From Agarophyton chilense (taxonomy: Eukaryota > Rhodophyta > Florideophyceae > Gracilariales > Gracilariaceae), in assembly GCA_030374765.1 (NCBI GenBank), contig JARGXX010000100.1, positions 930,001-994,000 of the forward strand: DNA of 64,000 nucleotides. Reading direction: 5' to 3'. Under the pieces are notes generated by a model. The model was not told the origin of the DNA, did no database searches, and was given only the letters and a program-made list of their open reading frames with translations. The translations under genes and the position numbers were made by a program. Of this stretch, positions 40,417-51,600 are shown piece after piece (the first letter of the stretch is position 1; each line of letters begins with the position of its first letter).

Positions 40417-41685
40417 ATGAACGGTGGTAACAATCCCCGCCGGGGTTACTTCTCCGGTTTCCATTCGGCTCCCCTTCCGCGGGGGAGTGCCTCGTCAACC
40501 GCGCCGAGCCGATCCCGGGGTCCCGTTGAAGCTTCAAGCCACATCACTCATGCGGAGGACACCTGGCCCAGTTACGACGAACTCTTCGGGTTTAACCCGC
40601 GTCAACAGGCGGCGATTCTCCGGAGAGCTCCGTGATTCCATCCGACTGCGGTCTTCGACGAAGAACTCGTGGCGTCGTATGCTGATGGCAATGCGCGTCT
40701 CCCGGGCGAGCTGCCGGCTTTGATCACCACCTCGTGGGATTGGCGACGCCGTGTGGCGGTTCTCGTTCACGCGATCCCGCGGCGAAGGCGCGAGTCGGCG
40801 GAGGAGGCGCATTGCATATTTGTCCGCATCGGCTATTCACGGATCCACCGGGCGAGCTTTCAATACCCCATCCCCGACGAATCCGGCTTCGACCTACGGA
40901 TGTACAAGACTCAGGGTGAGATCGACTATTGTGACGGCCTCGCGGCGTTGGAAACTTACGCATGGCGCGTTCAACCGCGAGCGCTTCAAGAAGCGATCTG
41001 CTCGGTCCGTCCGATCATTAGTGCCGAATTCCGTCACCTTCGTCGTGAGTCCCGACATCGGTGGTTACAGAACTCCATCCGCGAGGAGCGTCGTGGCAGA
41101 TGCCGCTTTGGGTTCTTTGTCCCTTATCAGAACACGGAGATAAACTGGATTAGTCCCTTCTATCAGTTCGGGCGATACGTTCCCCTGCCTGGGTGGTGGT
41201 CCTTCGTCGAGGTGTGCCGGGGATGTTACGTGGAGTTGCCTCCAGTCGTCTCCTATCTGGGCCCGTACCTTATCGAGGATCCGCACTCCGGCTTATGGTC
41301 CGTGGTCCTAACTGAATGGGCAGTCCGCGCCGCGGCGTGCATCTTGTGGGAAGCCTACGACCCGTATCGACTGTGGTATCTTCCTCTGCGCTTGCGTGGT
41401 TACATCCGGCAGCTGGACCTTCAACTCCCTCTTGGAGGTGTCAATAACGCTGATGAAGCTCAGGAGCTCATCGGCATCATTGGGCGTGTCGACTGGGCTG
41501 TCGTGCCTGTCCGGCAGAGCGGCCGTGGTCAAGAAGCCGGTGGGGCTGATGGGTCTCCGGGGCGTCGCACGCCGCAGTGTATTTACTGGCAATCGACATT
41601 CGCCTTACACGCGTACTACGATTCGAGCACCGGCCCTACACCTGCACTGCGGCGACCATGTATTGGCCTACAGTATGTTAGCTAG
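40417..41685 (+). CDS. GC-rich orphan protein with one in-frame TGA
   Basis: One frame is open from ATG 40417 to the stop at 41683-41685, apart from TGA at 40633. The part after TGA is a 350-codon ORF. The N-terminal 72 codons are Ser/Arg/Pro-rich. The main part is rich in Trp, Tyr and Arg, with ISPFYQFGRYVPLPGWWSF, LTEWAVRAAACILWEAYD and RLWYLPLRLRGYIRQLDL. No family is recognised. Codon use strongly favours G/C at third positions, unlike all neighbours. It may be a transferred gene, an ORF of an unrecognised mobile element, or a composition artefact, though its ordered-looking text argues for real coding. Confidence 0.45.
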
Positions 41686-41741
41686 GGCTGCATGACTGGA
41701 AAAAGCAAGTCCATCGCAATGGGCAACGTGTTGGAGACGGT

Positions 41742-42774
41742 TTGGTTGATGGAATTCACCCATCCTTTCGAGGTGCATATTTCTATACTACTACACAAGC
41801 ATTCTCGGCCGTGCCCTACCTGGAACCTGCGAGCACTGGTAGTATTGGTTCAGGAGCAGAACGACTGGAATCTTGTGATGAAGAAGACTTTGAGCAGCAT
41901 CGCTGCGCTCCATATGGAACGCGATGTGCGCAGTCTCCGCATCGGCAGGAGTTGACTTGTCCAGTCCTGGGGAGCCAGCGAAAGGCAAGTTAAAACAATG
42001 GGGAGCTACGCTCTACACAAAAAAGGCGAAGAACTTTTTGAAGCTGCCGCTGACGTCGATAATGTATATGGCTCTGATGGTCCGTCAAACGACGTGAGGG
42101 ACGTAGAAGATGATTTTGATATTTCAACTCACCACTCTCAGATTCCAGAAACAACATCTGCAGGGCTTTCCAGGACTGCTCCCAATTGGTACGGTGGTAT
42201 CGATATCGGGGAGAAGATGAGTGAAGATAGTGGCACCCTGGCTTCCAATTTGCGATACCAACAGGGAGCTTCTGATAACGAGTCCTGTGCAGAGACTCCG
42301 TTCTTTTTGATTGATCGCTTTCTTTACGATGAAGAAGAGGTACCTTCGTTCGTATTAGATAGTGCAAATGAAGCGAAGTGAATCGGGCTGGATGAACATG
42401 GTTCGACGTGAAAAACTGAAGAGGAGCATGTAGAGGACTGAGATATGGCTGTTGGAGCTGAAGCAGATCATACCAATGCAACACCGAGTACTAAATGGAA
42501 CAATGAAAGGAATGAGCATATAGTAGAAAGTGTAGTGCAATACCCCGGGAGGGGAAAAGACATCCAAAATGTTCAAAGTCTTGCTTCTTTCTTAGGGGAA
42601 TTCAGCGTAAAGCCTTCTGTATCTCTCATCTGTGGGTGTAACTCTATGGAGACTTCAGGATATACCACGGAAGTGGGGATAGAAACGAGTATACAGTGTA
42701 CGATAGAAAAGTCGATAACCCTTGGAACAGGGTACGTAAATGAATACATAAAGGGGGAAACCCCAACGGAGTAG
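41742..42774 (+). pseudogene. Acidic hypothetical ORFs, probably one broken gene
   Basis: Frame 41742-41993 ends in Ser/Glu/Asp-rich text (ERLESCDEEDFEQHRC). The next frame, 41998-42381, starts MGSYALHKKGEELFEAAADV and is acidic throughout, and 42445-42774 continues in the same frame as the second. The similar style suggests one disordered protein split by a frame change and two stops. No domain seen. Confidence 0.3.
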
Positions 42775-44640
42775 TACAAATAACATGAAAACAAGAACCA
42801 ACCCAATAATGAGGCGGAGAAGAAATCTGTAACACACAGTAAAATATAGGAATAAAAGAAACAGGAAAACACACAAAGTGTAGTAAAGATCACTCCTTAG
42901 AAGATGCCGGTGCGATAACTGAACCAATGGCAATGCGTATACCCTCCGAAGGGAGTAGCAATCCTGTAAAGGCAGTCAAAATTAGAGCCGAACACACGAT
43001 ACCCATTTACTTGGTGATGGCGACGGCGAGATCGACGGAGCACAAGTAATGTTCTACTGAACTAATCTAGTGCCACTTATTATATTACTACATTTCTAAT
43101 TACTGTTCTTCTCATGTGGGGATCCATTATAATGGGGGTCCTAGCCTTCTAAATATCCGTGTACATGGTTATCACATTCACGTGTCATTGCATTCCACCA
43201 CATCTGTCGATGATCACCTCAAAAATAGAGCCTGATTGCCTTCTGAATATTCCAAGCTACCATAGCGCCAAAACTCTTACAACCATCCTCTCATAAGTTA
43301 AGCATCCCCAACGGGAGTATCAGTATTACCTTATGAGTATGCGACACCGGAATATCGCCGAATGAATTGCACTACATATACATATAGTATATATCTTGGC
43401 GTTTGCTCTATAGGATACAAAATGATCGGGTTCCTTTGTGTGAATGGGAACGACTTCGCCCAAGAATGTAACAAAACGCAAAGCATGGATCCTACGAAGA
43501 ATGTAATATTTCGGCCCATCCGGATGGGCTCAGTACCCACAAAAGTTTTATTAGAACCATGTTTCAAGATCAGGTTTTCTGGATACAAATATTATCGTTG
43601 TGGACGACTTTTTGTTCCACTTGCAACAACTATTTCCATTCATCCATTTCAGCGGTATTGTTTTAGCACAAATCGTACTTCTGATACTCCAGAACACACA
43701 AGAGGACACATTTGAGCTGGGATATTGTGTCATGAAACGTTTGTTCCTCATGACGCAGTCTCACACCAGTTAGATGTACATTTGGATCCCTCTATTGCAA
43801 TTAACCATCTAGGAGCTTCAGGTTGATCAGAATTTTTAACCGCCTGATCCAGAGTGAGCGGTGCTTTTGATTCACACGTCGAAGCTATTGAGTTCAAAGG
43901 AGGCTGCAGATATCTTATTCAGCCTCTGAAGTAGTACGTATTGGACATCTTTCTTAGTTTCTCTATTTTATCAATCTCACGGCAAATACAGTTGAAATAC
44001 ATGTTTAAGGGAGTGGCTTGACGAAAATGAAACAGACACAGTACAGAATAATAGGTGTATCTAAAACGAGAGGAGCCTTCAATGATTCCAAATCCATAAT
44101 ATTGATTGGTAGAAGTATAATCTGGTTTAAAGGAGTTTTTGCCTCAAAGAAAGAGAAAGTAAGTGGATCTTATAATGAAAACGCAAATATCGAATGATTT
44201 TGTACACACACAAGGGAGGTAGTTTTGTTAGCAAAAAAGACGCAGGACTAGTCTCGCCAGGTACAGAAACATGTTGTGTGATTATAGAGAGAGGAAAGGT
44301 GTTAACGACGATCACTGGTGGTTTGGGAATGATCAACAATCATGACGGCGGTCACGGTGACCTCAATCTGCATTTTTGAAAGCAGTTGGCGCCAAAAGAA
44401 AAATGTGTTTGTGGCTGACTTGTCGTTTGGAGAGCGACGGAATGTACGTAACTTGTTGACTCTGGAGAGGCATTGGAAGAGGGAGGAGATACGGGGAGGC
44501 CATTGACAGAAAGAGAATACGCTCTCACGGGGTCGTTTAAAGTGTGATCACGGCGCATTATCTGCCACGTGGATGTTGACTCTCTTTACTGATTGGCTAT
44601 CTCTGCTACGTCCGGCACGCCGTGTAGAATAGCCTTGTCC
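42775..44640. other. Unassigned region, weak frames
   Basis: Weak plus-strand frames occur at 43362-43715 and 44194-44379. Across a stop at about 43715 the reading GILCHETFVPHDAVSHQLDV continues plausibly, so an eroded coding sequence may exist here. No family motif, repeat pair or RNA gene was recognised. Confidence 0.3.
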
Positions 44641-44647
44641 CCAAGTT

Positions 44648-44980
44648 ATGTTGAGAAATCAGCATAGAGTAACTCCTACTGCACTAATGCCGCACATGTG
44701 GAGCAAACTTTTGACGCCGACTAAAGTGCCGCCGTGGACTCCGCCAGCACCGCCCGCTCCGCCTTCACGCCTCACATCGCCGTCGCCGGGAAGAAGTTTT
44801 AAAAAAGCGAGAGTTCTGTATGGTATACCCTTTGTACCTGTACAGGAATCTCGTTTGTACACATCGCCCCCATCACCGGTTGCTCCGGGGGTGTCGACCT
44901 GCACCTCGCGCGGCGTCTCTCGGCGGCGTGTACGTGCATCGATTCGCGCTTGCGAGGCCAGCTGCGGTGCAACGTTGTAG
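44648..44980 (+). CDS. Small Pro-rich hypothetical protein
   Basis: This 110-codon ORF starts MLRNQHRVTPTALMPHMW, with a PPWTPPAPPAPP run in the middle and an Arg-rich C-terminus. Overlapping frames are open on both strands because of GC content, so the coding status is doubtful. It lies downstream of, and convergent with, the VWA gene. Confidence 0.25.
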   Translation: MLRNQHRVTPTALMPHMWSKLLTPTKVPPWTPPAPPAPPSRLTSPSPGRSFKKARVLYGIPFVPVQESRLYTSPPSPVAPGVSTCTSRGVSRRRVRASIRACEASCGATL

Positions 44981-45235
44981 AGGCGAACAAGGGCAGCGCC
45001 GTGACGGCGTGTCCACCGTTGCAGAAGCAATAGATAGCGATCGTTTTATAAAAAAGCGCTTCGAGTGCAATGCAGTAGCCAGGCCCGAGACTGGTCAGAG
45101 AGTGAAGCGGTAACCCTTTTACCTTTGTACAGGGTAAAAGCTTAACGTTTGTACTCAGCAGCACCTTGCTGTAGTCTACCGTCCGAATTACACCGTCCGA
45201 ACTACACCTACTCGAGCCACAAGCAAATATTGCGT

Positions 45236-46807
45236 CTACTCAGGGCAACCCTGAATGTTGACGAACTCTAAATTGGCCGCATCAAGATCTCCGCCACTCT
45301 CAGTGTACCTGAAGTTGCAATCAAAAGCCCCTTTCGTTTCACAAATGCTGCTCTTCACGGAAAAAGTGTTGGTCACAGTCGTTACAGCGTCTGAAGTGAA
45401 TATGGTTGGCAGAGCAGGGGTATGCGTAAATGTCATTTGGGCAGCGCATTCTGAGCCATCAACGTCGAGAATACGTGGCAAGCCCTCAATTAAAGTTTCA
45501 ATGCCCTCTACCAGTTTGGACTGGTCGGTCTCGGTGAGTACTGATCCATTCGTAGATGTTGTGATGGCTGTTGTCTGGCCTGAGCCGGCAGAGCCACTAC
45601 TGCAGCCATATCGCGACGGAACGATATCCATTTTTCCGAAATTGATGGCAATTGTGGTGATGAAAGCGCTGTTCAAAGCGTCGATGACCGAGTTTCGATC
45701 CAGCCGAGTGCCGCCAGAAATACACGTAGGCTCATGACCGGGATAATCTCCAAAATATAGCAGGATTCGGCGCGAACCTTCTCTCCATCCGATACTTGGG
45801 TCCGTAGCAATTTTGTACAAGGCCACTAGATTGGCCTCGTCTACATCGCCTCCACCAACAGCACTTTGGGCGTTGATAGCTGCTGTTACCAGATCCTTGT
45901 TGTCCGTTATAGATTGCTGGTTGGTGAAGCCGTAGTTAGGGTCGTTTTCGTCTCGGAACATGCCCACGCCGAATCTGACGTTAGGACGGGACCCAAAAAC
46001 GTTCATGATCTCTAGCGCCCTTTCTTTAGCAGTACTGATGGCCACTGACATGGATCCGGTGCCATCACTGAGCATGTACATATCGGTCTTAAGAGGAGGG
46101 GCTCTCAAATCGAGCTTAAAGGATACCTCTTGGAGACTGTCAATGGTGACATTCTCAAAGACAACCTTGTCTCCAGGACATACCACGAATTCGTCGGTCA
46201 AGTCTTTTCGAAGATTGCACGTGAAACCAGAAGCACACATCTCCAAGGAACAGCCAAATTGAACCAGACCGGCACATTCTCCGAAAAGGCCAGCGGAAAA
46301 TGGTGTGCACTCAGAAGGACATTTACCGAAGGTAAACACGGAGCTGGAGGTCTTTTCTTCGCAGACGGATGGATCGGCGGTGTGTGCGACGCTTCTTCCA
46401 AGATGTGGTCTGCGGTTTGAAGATTGCCACTGCTTATGTTGTGGAGTTGGGCCGTAGTAGGGGCTGCGCTGCACGTGATGGCCAGGATGTACTTGAGTAA
46501 TTGGTTGCTCGTCGACGCCCTGAAAGAGGCCTGGGAAGGAAGACTGTCTTTCTACATACACAGGCTGACTCGGAGTGAAATAATGGCGTGGGCGATGGAG
46601 CCGAGAAGCATACTGCAGACGATGGGCATAGTAAGAAATGTCATTTCGGCCAGACGTGAGCATAACAAACATTAGAGTGGTAACAACCACAACAAGGGCG
46701 ATACGGACACGACGAGATATGCGAGCTCCGCGGGGGTGTACAAAGGTGGGATCGGTAGCGACCGCAGGAACATAGCCTGAAGGGATGGCATTGTAGATGT
46801 GATCCAT
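45236..46807 (-). CDS. Integrin-beta-like VWA membrane protein
   Basis: The frame is open from 46960, but Met at 46807 (MDHIYNAIPSG) is preferred because a TATA-like element lies about 80 bp upstream. This gives 523 residues. A single membrane segment, RIALVVVVTTLMFVMLTSG, at about residues 35-53 follows a basic stretch, suggesting a type II signal anchor. A Cys-rich region (CEEKTSS...CPSEC...CAGL...CSLEMC...C) leads into a VWA/I-like domain: DMYMLSDGTGSM (MIDAS DxTGS form), NVRFGVGMFRDE, GGGDVDEANLVAL (MIDAS Thr/Asp region) and IGWREGSRRILLYFGDYPGHE. The last block closely resembles integrin beta 'IGWRN.SRRLLVF..D...H'. A cell-surface adhesion role is inferred. No stops or frameshifts. Confidence 0.8.
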   Translation of the reverse strand: MDHIYNAIPSGYVPAVATDPTFVHPRGARISRRVRIALVVVVTTLMFVMLTSGRNDISYYAHRLQYASRLHRPRHYFTPSQPVYVERQSSFPGLFQGVDEQPITQVHPGHHVQRSPYYGPTPQHKQWQSSNRRPHLGRSVAHTADPSVCEEKTSSSVFTFGKCPSECTPFSAGLFGECAGLVQFGCSLEMCASGFTCNLRKDLTDEFVVCPGDKVVFENVTIDSLQEVSFKLDLRAPPLKTDMYMLSDGTGSMSVAISTAKERALEIMNVFGSRPNVRFGVGMFRDENDPNYGFTNQQSITDNKDLVTAAINAQSAVGGGDVDEANLVALYKIATDPSIGWREGSRRILLYFGDYPGHEPTCISGGTRLDRNSVIDALNSAFITTIAINFGKMDIVPSRYGCSSGSAGSGQTTAITTSTNGSVLTETDQSKLVEGIETLIEGLPRILDVDGSECAAQMTFTHTPALPTIFTSDAVTTVTNTFSVKSSICETKGAFDCNFRYTESGGDLDAANLEFVNIQGCPE

Positions 46808-46880
46808 AGAGCGGGAGGAGCGGCACCGAACTGGAGCGCCAATGATGACGGGAAGAGATGGGCAAATTGGGGAGAGAAGC

Positions 46881-46894
46881 ACGGTATAAATACG
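46881..46894 (-). promoter_or_regulatory. TATA-like element upstream of the VWA gene
   Basis: The minus strand reads CGTATTTATACCGT about 75-85 bp before the ATG at 46807 and is followed by a pyrimidine-rich stretch. Position and sequence suit a core promoter, which is why the longer frame start at 46960 is not preferred. Confidence 0.4.
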
Positions 46895-47695
46895 CTTGTC
46901 ACACTGCTCACAGGCAATTGTTTTGAAACTCGCCCCTGATATCGTACTGGGGCAGTACATACATGAGATTTATGATGCGCTCCAGATGTGTACAAATAAA
47001 GGCAGGTCACGATGTGGGCGAATTGGAAGCACTTGGCCGATTCGACATCAAATCTGGAAGCAAAAAGAAACTGCGTAAGAACACGTTTGTGCCTGGAGGC
47101 AGTATGGAACGCAAAATCGTGGTACTGTAAGTAAGTTGATTGGTATTTAGGGATGAAGGTCGAGAAGGTGTGATGGGCAACTTGCGACATTTCTTTAATA
47201 CGGAAGCAACTTCGCTTACCCTTGATCATCGGGGAGATGTGTGGTGGCCCGATGGAGCGAGGTGACTGTACCATCGGGGCTTTGAGCGTTCCGACCACCG
47301 TTACTACCAATAGAACCGTTCCAATGTAACTGCACCATAACTTTTGTGAAAAGAATGACATGGTGAACGAAAAAGCGGGGCTCGACCTTCCAAAATGCAC
47401 CATAATCTGCGGTTTTGGTGCAGTCCCAAACTAATTAGAAAAAGTACAATTTGTTTTCTACTCCCTTGCAGATCACAAGATTGGCGACACATCGGTTCTG
47501 CCGCCCCAAGGACCTCGCCATCGGGCAGCTCTGCACTGTGCCACAGCAGCGCTCCGCAGCGTTCCGAAAGAAGCGTTCCCGTGACCCCTCTGCAGCAAAA
47601 CCACACTTCCTGATGATATCATGTCCACGCACACGCAATGAATTAAAACTATAACATATGCGTTTGAATTTCAAGAACAATAGTATCGATAGCAA
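46895..47695. other. Intergenic region with duplicated 5' splice-like blocks
   Basis: A minus-strand frame from Met at 47361 reads MSFFSQKLWCSYIGTVLLVV with a signal-peptide-like hydrophobic run, then reaches GGTAAGC (47214-47220), a good 5' splice site. A related block at about 47920-47980 has GGTAAGC at 47956-47962 followed by similar sequence (GCTTCAGTATTAAAGAA-like). These may be exon-intron edges of an upstream or alternative first exon, or just duplicated intergenic DNA. Confidence 0.3.
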
Positions 47696-47915
47696 CATCG
47701 CCAAAGACCCCATTGCGCGCACAGCTCGCGGTGAGCTTGGCGAGTGACGCCTTGGGGCAATAGCTGCCGTCTCGTGCCCCAGCGTATTGGAACTCATACG
47801 TTTTTGTACTCACAAGTCGTGCGGCAAACAGCTGCTCGCACGCCATCGACATGTTGTCTTGCATATGAGCCCCGATCGAGATACCAGATCGTGTGTTAAT
47901 GTTAGTTCGCCCCGA
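47696..47915. repeat. Direct repeat copy 1
   Basis: The block runs from CATCGCCAAAGACC to GTTAGTTCGCCCCGA and recurs at 48177-48401 almost unchanged; copy 2 has 5 extra bases in total. It belongs to a larger duplication, because sequences just outside also recur in part (around 47180-47230 and 47921-47980). Located between two divergent genes. Confidence 0.9.
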
Positions 47916-48176
47916 GGGCTTGACTTGCGACATTCTTTAATACTGAAGCAACTTTGCTTACCGTATGATATCATGTCCATGTCAAACAGCATCACAGTGG
48001 AGATTAGACACTTACGCACAGCGTCGACAAGCACGAAGGAAAGATTCAGGTAGCGCCTTCCTTCCATAGTCCAAGCACACGCAATCATACAATATGGAAA
48101 TGTTCATTTAAACTTGCCACAAGAATGCATAAAAAGAAACTAGTTTTCACTTTGTCCATACGATTATTTGCTGGTG

Positions 48177-48401
48177 CATCGCCAAAGACCCCATTGCGCG
48201 CACAGCTCGCGGTGAGCTTGGCGAGTGACGCCTTGGGGCAATAGCTGCCGTCTCGTGCCCCCAGCGTATTGGAACTCATACGTTTTTGTACTCACAAGTC
48301 GTGCGGCAAACAGCTGCTCGCACGCCATCGACATGTTGTCTTGCATATCAGCACGCCCCGATCGAGATACCAGATCGTGTGTTAATGTTAGTTCGCCCCG
48401 A
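48177..48401. repeat. Direct repeat copy 2
   Basis: Second copy of the 220-225-bp block, 228 bp before the ATG of the large LamG gene. Differences from copy 1 are an extra C near GTGCCCCCAGCG and a 4-nt difference near CATATCAGCACGCC. Such a young duplication next to a start site could carry shared promoter elements. Confidence 0.9.
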
Positions 48402-48628
48402 CGTGCTACAGCACTCCTTTGCTTCGTTCCAAAAATAAAAACAGTTCCAATGGAAGGGGGCACGTCGCTCGTAGTCTTGGCCATCTGCCACACGAAACGT
48501 CTTTCAACGAGTGAAAAAATAAAAGCTGAACCCTCAGTGACCAAAGCTTCCAAAACTCTCGCTCTACTACACACACGAGTACAACCATTCAACTTGGATG
48601 TTTCGAATCAAAGTCTGCAACTGCAATC

Positions 48629-51600
48629 ATGGTAACAGCAACATCTCCGACGCCCAGCCCCCTCTTTGAGAAGGTGCTCAAACGCTATACAGATCGTTCC
48701 TACAAGTTTACCACCACCATCAATCATGGTGGCACCATCGTGTGCTTCGCGGTTGATGATCAACGCCAAATCTTTTACGCTGTGCTTGACTTGCAAACAG
48801 ATGACAAGCAGCGCGGTGATTTCGACGTTGCGTTTTGGCCCTCTGAACCATCCCCTGTCCCGTTCCCAAAGGAGATTGTACAGGTCGGATTCAGCATCGC
48901 TGGTGCTACACTCTTGCCCGATGTTCATCGTCAGTCACTGCAGGAAAAGCCACCGGGTGAAATTCAGCGTTCCGATATTCATCACTTCCTGTCTACCACC
49001 GCACGCCTGTCTAGCCTGTCACCCATTCATGTATTCTCCGATGGTCGTTATATCTTCTTGTTTCGGCAAGCAATTGCCACCAGCGATAGTTCAGCACTAT
49101 ACAAGCTGGAAGACGGTGGATGCTCGGCGGACATTATTCGTCCAGAGGCAGATTACATCATCTCGAAAGGAAACAAAGTGCCCATCGTGAATGAAACGCT
49201 CCTGTGTGATGTATTTGTACTTGTGGGCACGGAGATTCGTAGTGCAAGAGAAGTTCGGTATAGGAGAAGCCGCCACAAAACTCTTCCTGCCAGCAATAAG
49301 GATTCACTTGCAGCCACCGATATGGATGGAAACAAATTCTTCATACCTACGCAGGAGTTTGATTTCATTCGTAATCTGTCCGGTCGTAACTTCAGTGTGA
49401 TGCAGCTCCCCACACAAGTATCAGGGCTGAAGAGATGGCAAGTATTCGTGCACAACAACTTATCGAGGATGATAGATATGTTCAACTTCGAGGTTGCTCC
49501 AGATGGGCTCTTCTTGTTGGCGGGCTCACAGCTTTACACTAGTCCTGATCCGAATCACCAGACGGATGTTTTGGAGAGGTCTCCAGGTACCTGTCCGTTC
49601 ACGGACAAACCTCTCATTCCGAAGAAGAGCGTGACAGGGCATGCGGAGTCTTGTATCCTTATTCCAGCTACTGGTGGCTACGCAACAACTACATACACCT
49701 CATTCGACTCAACAGTGTTCTCTATCGAGATGTGGATCAAACTAGACCCTGACAATGAACAGCCCAATGGATGTTTTCTGTTTGTTAGTCAAAGCTCGAA
49801 CACGGATAATAAGTTTGTGATTGATGTCAATTCAGACGGCATGTTCAGATGCCGTAATTTTTCCTCCTCTTTGGACCTCGAACTGGCACCAACCTCAACG
49901 GAGTGGACTCACGTTTCTGTCACTTTTGATGGAAAGAAGGTAACAGGATATCGCAATGGAAGCAAGGTGGCGTCCGTTGAGCAGACCGGTCTTGTTTTTC
50001 GCTTCAACGACATAACGATTGGAGCAAATTCCTCGGGCTCAAACTCCTTAAACGCCTACTTTGATGAAATTCGGGTTTGGAATCGGGTGTGCACTGAAAT
50101 AGAGATTGAAAGTCAGCGACATGTGCGGCTTGTTGGAAGTGAGCCTGGTTTGATGAGCTACTGGCGTCTTGACGAAGGCGGCGGTACAATTGCCAGAGAC
50201 CAAGGTAGCAAGAATTCTACCCTCAATCTTCAAGGCAATGCTCTTTTTGCCTCATCGGATTGTCCGATCGGAGATAATTCGTCTGTTCGAAGGAGTAGTG
50301 TGGGTTTTGAAAGTACGAGTCAAAGAAGCATTTCAGGAGGAGTCAGTGCATGCTTGTATTATGAGCAAGAAACTGTCAGCAACATTGGCTACGGAACAGG
50401 GGGGAAGGCGATGAAGAAGCAAGCAAGGGTGATGGTAACAACTGCAACAAGTGCGATGGTAGGAGACTCGGATCCCGCAATTACAGCTTTGGATTTCGCT
50501 GTTTCTAGGGAAGGTCGTCTCGCGCAAGTACCGGACGCTGTTGAACTTCCGATCATTGACGTGACAGAATCTCCGCAAGCGAGCCTGTCTAATGAGCAGA
50601 ATGTGGCAAACCTCCAGAACAATATCACAAACGTCGAACGTGAAATTCGCTACAGGAAGGACGCTATATCGAATGTCAAAAGGGAGCTTGAAGGAACTAG
50701 CTTAACTACGGCCCAGCGAACAGAGAAGGAAGGACGACTTCGAGCATTCACCGTATCTCTCAAACAGTTCATGGACCAATGGGATCTGTGGAGCAGCGAG
50801 TACCGAGCGCTTAGCTCGGACCCTTCTGCCGCGCGCGCTTTCCCTCTCCCAAACGTCCATTACGACCCCTCGGGTCTGACAGTATGCGCTGGACTCATGA
50901 AATTTGCGATAGATGACGGCGGTTCATTTCTAATGTATAGTGCAACCGGTCATGTTACGGCATACTTCAGAGAAAGTCAGAATGGAACATTCAATGTGTG
51001 CCATTTTGACACACGAACTGAGCGCACACGATTCAAAGTGTCCTCTCAACTCGTCCTGCAGTCGAGAAACAGTGGGAACTATGGCGCAGACAAAGTTTCA
51101 ATCAGCCCCGGAGACTCAGACGAAACTTGCGTTCTAACCATTGAAGAGAAGAGTCGGGAAATTGTAGAGACATGGGCAAACATTCCCCGAGATCCTGCGG
51201 AAATGAGCGCGCTTCTCAATGGAACAGAATCACGGCCCGACAATGTTGTGGTGACAAACACCCTTCCGTCCGCAAGCACGTCGGGCAAGTCCTTTCTCGT
51301 GACAGCTAGATATGTTGGCTCCGACGTTCCATATATGGCACCAGATGGAGAAGCATCAATTACATACGGATTAGACAAGTCATGGAAAACAGATCATCCT
51401 GGAAAAGCGTACAAGTTTCAAGCAAACACTGGTCTCATGGCTTTGCCGTCAAAGAATCTCCACCAGACGGTTGCGAAAGGACATCTTACCATTGAGTTAT
51501 GGATCAAAACTGGATACGCCACTAGTTTTCCCTCTGCGTGTCTGGTTCATCACGTTTCGGACAAATTAGCTTATACTGTGTCTATTTCTCATGATATTAG

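Noticed and set aside
46672..47403. 243-codon minus ORF with hydrophobic N-terminus
   Set aside because: Its second half overlaps the VWA gene in another frame and its text is not conserved-looking; only the first-exon possibility was kept as a note.
47649..48592. ORFs on both strands within the duplicated block
   Set aside because: The same peptides appear in both repeat copies because the DNA is duplicated; no protein family is visible.
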